DNA from: Defluviitaleaceae bacterium
GTDB lineage: Bacteria > Bacillota > Clostridia > Lachnospirales > WQUN01
Reading direction: 5' to 3'
Length of the DNA stretch: 36,216 bases
NCBI GenBank assembly: GCA_009781765.1
Contig: WQVC01000019.1
Coordinates: forward strand, 1 to 36,216
Positions 33,411-36,216 of this stretch are shown one piece after another (the first letter of the stretch is position 1; each line of letters opens with the position of its first letter). The translations under genes were made by a program, and so were the position numbers. The notes under the pieces are model-generated. The model was not told the origin of the DNA. It searched no databases and saw only the letters and a list, made by a program, of their open reading frames with translations.

Positions 33411-34667
33411 ATGAAAAAACTTTACTTAATCCCGCTGCTTCTCCTGCTCTTCACCGGATGCGGATGCCAAAACAAAAACACCCCCGGCGAACACAGCGAG
33501 CGCATCGAAATCGTCGATTGGATTACGCCGGGGGAAACAACTCAAACAACGCCGGTGCAAATTGCTGTTGTCGGAATGGATTGGCAACGTACATTTCCTG
33601 TCGAGTTAGGGCGAAATTGGGTCATAGGACTCCGAGAGCGTCACGGGGATGAAAATATAATTTTTTACGACTTGTCGTCGCAGGATTTAACAACGCACCG
33701 GGTGCGCTACGCCGAAATAACCGAACAAATTGCAGGTAATTCGGATGCTCGTGTTTTAATTCTCGACAACGTAAGCCGCTATAATACAAATTTAGCAAAT
33801 ACATTGAGATTGCGGCGAGGGTCGGATATTTTTATTGCTATGTACAGCCCCTTTTACGACCGATTTTTTCGCCTTCCGAACAATCGCGTCATACGATTTA
33901 TTCCGATTTATACTGAGCCCCCCATCGCTGTCGCAGGGGCAAATTTAATTTTAGACATTGACATGCGCGTCGTATCTCAAAACCTCCCGCAAGCGGCGCA
34001 ACGCCTCGGCGCAACAACGCTGGTTTATTTTTACGACAGCAGCATACCGGAGGACGCCGCCGACGCGGAAGGATATCTGCGAAGACCGCTTATCGAAGCA
34101 AGCGGAGAAGCAGGGCTTGTTTTTGCAGCGGTAGATATTGCGGGCGCAATACAGTGCGAGATTACCGAACATGAGTTTATGACTACCGTATTGCCGTCGT
34201 TAGTCGCAACTTACGGCAACGACATCGTTTTTGTCGGATTAGACAATTGGAGGCTTTTCGCAAGGTGGGAAATGAATGATGTAATTTATTTGCCGTTGTT
34301 TCAATGGATGAATGAACCAACGCCCACAGCTTTAGCCTCATTCCTCGGAATTCCGCTGATTCGCGGCGAAGAAGCTACAGGAACGGAAGCACTGATTCAC
34401 GACATCCGTACAATACTCGACCAACAAAACAGACTCGGGCGAATTGCAACATGGCCGATGTCCATGCAACTTTTATTTCCGCTTGCCGCCGCCGAATACG
34501 GAGTGATGTGGGCAAACGGCAGCGTCCCCCGGTACGAACTCGACCTTGCCGCTTTGGAAGAAATTTTCGCGCGGATTATTTTCGAACACACCGGGGAACA
34601 GCTCGGCGTAACCTTAACGCAAGAGGGAAACCGCGTTTTGGTTCTGCCTGATTATTTGGTTTATTGA
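33411..34667 (+). CDS. Lipoprotein, periplasmic-binding-like (possible DUF3798)
   Basis: A 418-residue lipoprotein with lipobox LFTGC (Cys17). The mature part looks like a periplasmic-binding-protein fold: VQIAVVGMDWQRTFPVELG, DARVLILDNVSRYN, a hydrophobic ANLILDIDMRVVSQNLPQAAQRLGATTLVYF stretch, and a second half with GNDIVFVGLDNWRLF. The middle resembles DUF3798, a family of clostridial lipoproteins of unknown role; this is a weak recollection. ATG at 33411 follows GCGAGG; an earlier ATG at 33333 lies in the terminator. Confidence 0.6.
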   Translation: MKKLYLIPLLLLLFTGCGCQNKNTPGEHSERIEIVDWITPGETTQTTPVQIAVVGMDWQRTFPVELGRNWVIGLRERHGDENIIFYDLSSQDLTTHRVRYAEITEQIAGNSDARVLILDNVSRYNTNLANTLRLRRGSDIFIAMYSPFYDRFFRLPNNRVIRFIPIYTEPPIAVAGANLILDIDMRVVSQNLPQAAQRLGATTLVYFYDSSIPEDAADAEGYLRRPLIEASGEAGLVFAAVDIAGAIQCEITEHEFMTTVLPSLVATYGNDIVFVGLDNWRLFARWEMNDVIYLPLFQWMNEPTPTALASFLGIPLIRGEEATGTEALIHDIRTILDQQNRLGRIATWPMSMQLLFPLAAAEYGVMWANGSVPRYELDLAALEEIFARIIFEHTGEQLGVTLTQEGNRVLVLPDYLVY

Positions 34668-34723
34668 AATTTCCGTTCGCGGTTCTTTCAACCCACAAAT
34701 CCTTAATGAACGGAGCTTGCAAA

Positions 34724-35215
34724 ATGTCTAAACGTATATTCCGTATAGTCGCTGCTTTTTCAATAATTTTGCTTTTAGCAGGGTGCAACCGTCAATCGTC
34801 GGACTCTCTCGAAACATATGACTTGCCGAGCGGAGAAATTTCCGAATACTTGCCAATCACCTTGCAAGACCAATTTAAGCTGACATCAACTTGGCATTAT
34901 TATAACTATCCGTATGCAAAAACGGATTTTAGCGAATCAGACCTTATGGTTATTTATCGCGCAATCAATAGTTTCTGTTTTTATGGTTTCACTCATCCGT
35001 GGGCTGAAGAATTACGTTTTGGCTCACCCCCTGTTTTACATGCAACGAATGAATCTCATAAAACGGCAATAACCTTTATATGGCATGAGGAATGGGGTTC
35101 TCTTGCGGCAGCATGGTTTGAAGATGAACCCGGACTCGCAAAATGGTTTACGATGGATTGTGATGCACAGCACGAAATCAGAGCGTTGCTTTGGGGACCG
35201 GGGCGACCGGAGTGA
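34724..35215 (+). CDS. Small lipoprotein of unknown function
   Basis: A 163-residue lipoprotein with lipobox LLAGC. The mature part has many aromatic residues (TSTWHYYNYPYAKTDF, WHEEWGSLAAAWFEDEPG). No family recognised. ATG at 34724 follows CGGAGC. The last codons lie within a palindrome (35193-35243), so the C-terminus may have been altered by that element. Confidence 0.7.
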   Translation: MSKRIFRIVAAFSIILLLAGCNRQSSDSLETYDLPSGEISEYLPITLQDQFKLTSTWHYYNYPYAKTDFSESDLMVIYRAINSFCFYGFTHPWAEELRFGSPPVLHATNESHKTAITFIWHEEWGSLAAAWFEDEPGLAKWFTMDCDAQHEIRALLWGPGRPE

Positions 35216-35243
35216 CCTTTCGGGCGACCTGTCGGGATTCCCC
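35193..35243. repeat. Short palindrome at a gene end, possibly family B-related
   Basis: Arms GGGGACCGGGGCGACC and GGCGACCTGTCGGGATTCCCC pair imperfectly around CTTTC. The reverse strand holds GACAGGTC, as in the patB insert. A second hairpin CCCCG/CGGGG (35240-35254) follows. Confidence 0.4.
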
Positions 35244-35295
35244 GAACTGCGGGGTAAAATTTTGAGAACGTACCATCGGAGAAGGAGGACTAAAG

Positions 35296-35841
35296 TTGAA
35301 CATATTAACAGAATCACATGTTCCTACAGAGCAACCGCCGGAAAGACAAGTGTTTCCCGGGCAAGAGATTGAATACTTGATTGTTTCTCCGACAACAGGG
35401 GAAATATTTTTTGTTGATGATATGTACAGAATATTTAGCGGCTACGCGGAAGAGGTTGGATGTTTTACAGTCTTTTTTTTAATGGATGAAGATATGGAGA
35501 GAGTGGAGTTAGCGTTAAATGCAACAACATTTGGGGAAGACACCGGGGTTCGAATTGCGGAAGATACCTACGGGAACTTATTTCACATGGTCGAGCCTTA
35601 CAATGAATTCATATTGAATTCTTTTTTCCTTGCTCAACATGGGACAATTGTTCGATTAGATGGTGAATATGTTGAAACGCCGGAAACGCATACCGTTCTT
35701 TCCGAAACGGCTGAAAATCAAAACAGCGAAGAGCATATACACAACGGTGGCGTTTCTTGGCTTGCGCTTGGGGTTGTTTCTACACTTGTTTTCATTGCGG
35801 TGATGTTGGCTTTATTGCGGAAGCGAAAATTAAACATATAG
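35296..35841 (+). CDS. C-terminally membrane-anchored protein, TTG start
   Basis: A 181-residue protein. TTG at 35296 follows a strong GAAGGAGG, and no better start exists. There is no N-terminal signal; a single C-terminal helix (WLALGVVSTLVFIAVMLALL, about 153-172) is followed by RKRKLNI, a tail-anchor layout. The soluble part (GQEIEYLIVSPTTGEIFFVDDMYRI, EHIHNGG before the helix) has no recognised family. It may instead be the 3' part of a gene that lost its signal sequence. It follows the lipoprotein by 80 bp. Confidence 0.6.
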   Translation: MNILTESHVPTEQPPERQVFPGQEIEYLIVSPTTGEIFFVDDMYRIFSGYAEEVGCFTVFFLMDEDMERVELALNATTFGEDTGVRIAEDTYGNLFHMVEPYNEFILNSFFLAQHGTIVRLDGEYVETPETHTVLSETAENQNSEEHIHNGGVSWLALGVVSTLVFIAVMLALLRKRKLNI

Positions 35842-35852
35842 TCGGACGATGA

Positions 35853-35894
35853 CAAGCGCACTATACTGTTTTGTGTAGTGCGCTTGCATTTTTA
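35853..35894 (+). terminator. Terminator after the tail-anchored protein
   Basis: A stem CAAGCGCACTA / TAGTGCGCTTG (11 bp, 35853-35886) followed by CATTTTTA. Confidence 0.85.
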
Positions 35895-35944
35895 TTACAG
35901 CTTCCTTAAAATTTTGAAAAATATCAGAGAGAGCGGGATGAATT

Positions 35945-36106
35945 ATGGAAAAATCTATTGTATTCATGTGCAGCCTGTTAATTGTTGCCGTAACGATTGC
36001 CGGGTGTCAACCGGCGGACAATACGGTATGGGTCGAAACTCAAACATATCAGGCTATATCGGTTGCGCCGAATTTAAGTTCCGAAAATGCGGCGTTAGGT
36101 GTTTAG
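35945..36106 (+). CDS. Short lipoprotein, probably truncated
   Basis: A 53-residue protein beginning MEKSIVFMCSLLIVAVTIAG with lipobox TIAGC, then CQPADNTVWVETQTYQ. It has only about 30 mature residues, which is short for a lipoprotein. The reading frame closes 50 bp before an IS481-like transposase, so the insertion may have cut off its 3' part. Spacing to a weak AGCGGGATG is adequate. No family recognised. Confidence 0.55.
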   Translation: MEKSIVFMCSLLIVAVTIAGCQPADNTVWVETQTYQAISVAPNLSSENAALGV

Positions 36107-36155
36107 TCCCATGTTATAATGGTGCAAATGAATTGCCAAAGGAGAACAAAAAACT

Positions 36156-36216
36156 ATGGGACAAATATTACACGGATGCGCCAAAACGACAGAGGCAACC
36201 CGCAGAGCAATACAAA
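36156..36216 (+). mobile_element. Start of an IS481-like transposase (cut by window end)
   Basis: ATG at 36156 follows CAAAGGAG. The first 20 residues are MGQILHGCAKTTEATRRAIQ, matching the usual N-terminus of IS481-type transposases (MGQVLHGSATTTEAVRRAIQ as I recall it). The left end of the element should lie between 36107 and 36140, near ATGTTATAATGG, but its inverted repeat cannot be set without the right end. Confidence 0.75.

Overview
The window reads as chromosomal DNA from an anaerobic, low- to mid-GC Bacillota (Clostridia-like) bacterium. This is inferred from gene content: ZapA, oligoendopeptidase F, a TIGR03905 TSCPD protein, a His-less HPr paralogue, a CymR-like Rrf2 regulator, formate-tetrahydrofolate ligase, an M-box riboswitch ahead of mgtE, CotH, an ECF sigma factor with a DUF4367 anti-sigma factor, and many lipoproteins and secreted proteins with strong AGGAGG-type ribosome binding sites. 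No rRNA, tRNA or CRISPR array was seen.

Layout. 1-6.7 kb is mostly minus-strand housekeeping: an XRE regulator, zapA coupled to an M24 Xaa-Pro aminopeptidase carrying an in-frame tandem-repeat insert, a small CAP protein, an orphan JetD-like protein (TIGR02679/DUF2399) whose Toprim DxD looks lost, TSCPD, pepF and an HPr-like protein with its own promoter and terminator. 6.7-11 kb is a sulfur amino-acid locus: a CymR-like repressor divergent from cysK, a trans-sulfuration enzyme and a MalY/PatB C-S lyase. 11-13.9 kb holds fhs and a Gfo/Idh/MocA oxidoreductase. 13.9-16 kb is an M-box riboswitch, terminator and mgtE. 16-20.1 kb is a zinc/manganese-type ABC uptake operon: lipoprotein, ZnuA-, ZnuC- and ZnuB-like proteins, a small membrane protein and a lipoprotein resembling the DUF1980 C-terminal domain. 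20.2-23.3 kb is a 1026-residue secreted leucine-rich-repeat protein. 23.5-24.6 kb is a PemK/MazF-like toxin-antitoxin pair bracketed by about 160-bp direct repeats, with an apparent frameshift in the toxin. 24.9-29.7 kb holds a polytopic membrane protein, a zinc-dependent phospholipase C-like protein, a rhomboid protease and a CotH protein. 29.8-36.1 kb holds an ECF sigma/anti-sigma pair followed by a run of unrecognised secreted proteins and lipoproteins. The window ends in the start of an IS481-like transposase.

The least expected signal is a set of dispersed imperfect palindromes (about 75-150 bp) with terminal inverted repeats, in at least two families. Family A shares a core near GCGCGTTTTCCG. 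Family B shares an ACCGGTCGC core. They sit in gaps, abut stop codons (10952, 27771) and in one case appear to have entered a coding sequence in frame (patB, 10316-10423). No transposase obviously tied to them is in the window, so they look like non-autonomous elements (MITE, REP or RPE-like).

All functional assignments are from reading motifs by eye; no database search was run.
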